From: Onchocerca volvulus
Lineage: Eukaryota > Nematoda > Chromadorea > Rhabditida > Onchocercidae
Length of the DNA stretch: 64,000 bases
Assembly (NCBI GenBank): GCA_000499405.2
Contig: HG738140.1
Location: forward strand, 10,319,560-10,383,559
Direction of reading: 5' to 3'
The notes beneath the pieces were generated by a model, which had not been told where the DNA came from, did no database searches, and saw only the letters and a list, made by a program, of their open reading frames with translations. Made by a program: the position numbers and the translations under genes. This document shows positions 62,135 through 64,000 of this stretch, piece by piece; position 1 is the stretch's first letter, and the number at the start of each line of letters is the position of its first letter.

Positions 62135-64000
62135 GATATCGTAAGATTTTGAGAAATCTGAGTATGAGCAATATATGAAGAGAAGTGTTGTGATAGAAAC
62201 GAATTTTACAGTTTTTTAGAATTTTAATTAATATTCGAAATTTGATAAAGTTAATAGCAAAAACAGAGAAATTTTGATGTGATAGATAAGTGTAAATAGT
62301 CAGAGAAAATACTCATGAAATCATGGCAATTCAGGATGACATATACTCTTTTTTTCCAACTTTTTTGCGTTTTTTTTTTCTTTTTCTGTTAAGAAAATTT
62401 GAGATTTCTCTAGAAATTATTTATAGTTGCAGTTAATCCAAGAAAAGCATGAAGATGGAAATTAAGATAAAATGAATTAGGTTTTACAAATTATTCAAAT
62501 CCGAAGAAGTTGGCAACGTTTAGTTTTCGTAGTTGACTTAAATTATTAAATCATTAGAAATTAAAAAGCTTAAATCGAAAGATTCTTACTAAGACCTGAA
62601 ATGTAATATCGAGCCATGAAATTTCGGGATTATAATTAACAAGATCGAAATTCTGAATTATTTAACAAAAAAAATATGTTGAAAACATTTTTTAAATTTT
62701 TATAAATTATTTTTAAAACTCGGTATACAGATTAAAAATTGGAGAAGTTTGCACAGGAATTTCCAGATTAAATAATGAATTGAAGAATTAATAGGATGAA
62801 TGATGCCGAATCGACTAAAACATATGTTCTTTGGAAATGTTAGCAGCAAGTTATGGGACGGACGCTCGAGGGTAACTTGGAAATCCCAAGTTGTAACAAA
62901 GTTGAAGACCCAACATCGTCTCCTTTCCTATAACCTTACATTTAGGCACTACTGCTCAGTGAGCTTTCGCATTTTGCTGAAGTCATTTGATGTGTGTACG
63001 GATTTCTTAAAAAAAATTTGCCAGAAAAGAAACGAACGTTTAGTTTAATTTAGTTGTTTATGCTTTTTAGCATTTCTGAAAATTTCTAAACTCCTTAATG
63101 ACCATTTATTTCAACTAAAAATTTCAAAGCAAAGAAGTTCAGACCATAAATTACTATTTCATACAAGTTATTTTATAAGACTTTGCCTTCACAGATAGCA
63201 AGATAAATATTGGACATGATGATTATCTGAAACTTCACACCTCAAAAAAGGCAAAGGTAGTAATCTTTTTTCGAAATGATGATAGTCCGCGTATAACGGG
63301 AGAAATTAAAACGGCGCCTGGAAATTTGTTTAAGACAGAGGAAAGATGGAAAGATTGATTGCTTTCGTGCAAACTACTTTTTTCAATCTAGAAAAAAACT
63401 TATGAACTGACCAAAAAAATTTGAGTGAAAATTACAATAAAAAAATAAAAATTTTGGATGGAAATTATAGGGAAAAAATGTTGCATCAATAAATACTTAT
63501 TAGTAGTAATATAAAATGCATTTAATGGCTAAATTAAACTTCTAATGAAGCAAAAATTATTTTTTCGGACTGATCATTATCACTAATGTTGATAAACAAG
63601 ACTTATTGCTTTTCTAATAGAACAATTTATCATGTTGAGTGAATCCTTCCGCTCTCACTTACAACTGTTTGAAAAGTTTTTGCAAACAATGATATTTTGA
63701 TAGTAACAATCAGCCGGTGAGGTCTTGTTACATATATATATATATATATCCTCGTTGTTCTCATTTCGAATCTGAGAATTTCTAAAAATAAATAAAGTGA
63801 TTTCTGAGAGTTTGTTTTGAAATATCAAAGTTCGAATTTTGATGATTGGAGAGAAATTATTTTTATATTTCATCACTGTTTCACTTCAAAAATATATCTT
63901 CACATATCTGCTTTGCTGCATAATATGCGACAAGTCAGCAGTCAGTGATATTAACGACCATGAAAGGGGCTTATGGACAGACTCTTCACTAATGTCAAAC
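62135..64000. other. Right-edge AT-rich region, no gene seen
   Basis: Only short open frames are present. A TA microsatellite lies at about 63731-63749. The open frame at 62800-63048 has no resemblance to known proteins or splice context. Confidence 0.5.

Noticed and set aside
62800..63048. 82-residue plus-strand frame
   Set aside because: No recognisable domain, no splice context; likely chance.
1..64000. Bacterial operons, CRISPR arrays or Wolbachia transfers
   Set aside because: All recognised genes have introns and eukaryotic families. No regularly spaced repeats or uninterrupted bacterial-type genes were seen.

Overview
The window is nuclear DNA of a nematode, most likely an AT-rich clade III or filaria-like parasite; the placement is inference. 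The evidence is small exons separated by introns ending in TTTCAG, start codons sitting 2-8 bases after splice-acceptor-like AG (as expected for spliced-leader trans-splicing), a cuticlin-type ZP protein, and AT-rich intergenic DNA full of homopolymers and microsatellites. No bacterial, phage, CRISPR or plasmid features are present.

Layout, left to right: (1) 225-1737 (+) a CDK1 kinase cut by the left window edge; (2) about 5.4 kb with no recognisable gene; (3) 7139-12220 (+) a 13-exon SLC17-like MFS transporter, followed after about 170 bp by a small secreted/membrane gene (12446-12958), possibly an operon; (4) 13-25 kb, a transposon-rich block: a miniature LTR element with target-site duplication (15507-16187), Helitron-end-like repeats, a decayed Helitron Rep pseudogene (18530-20090), two related repeat cassettes, a candidate orphan gene on the minus strand (22234-22482) and a BEL/Pao-like solo LTR with target-site duplication (24194-24859); (5) 25234-28622 (+) ANKRD13C; (6) 30103-30750 (+) ABITRAM/Simiate; (7) 7 kb without a recognised gene; (8) 37898-40887 (+) a four EF-hand protein whose first exon is not found; (9) 43961-48233 (-) a cuticlin-like ZP membrane protein; (10) 51882-52885 (+) a two-exon single-pass membrane miniprotein; (11) 55292-56940 (-) ALYREF/REF mRNA export adaptor; (12) 59080-62128 (-) an atypical aquaporin with NPV and NPL in place of the NPA motifs; (13) about 1.9 kb of AT-rich sequence at the right edge.

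Apart from the candidate operon the genes are unrelated in function: cell cycle, membrane transport, ER chaperone, actin/nuclear factor, Ca binding, cuticle, mRNA export and water/solute channel. Gene models were built by hand from reading frames, GT-AG phase consistency and recognised family sequences. Exon coordinates are therefore good where both phases and homology agree, and weaker at the first and last exons noted. I found no clearly new multi-gene system. The most interesting items are the PATAIRE variant of the CDK1 cyclin-binding helix, a triplicated splice acceptor, a GC-AG intron, an 18-residue duplication in the cuticlin, small orphan proteins and two LTR insertions defined to the base.
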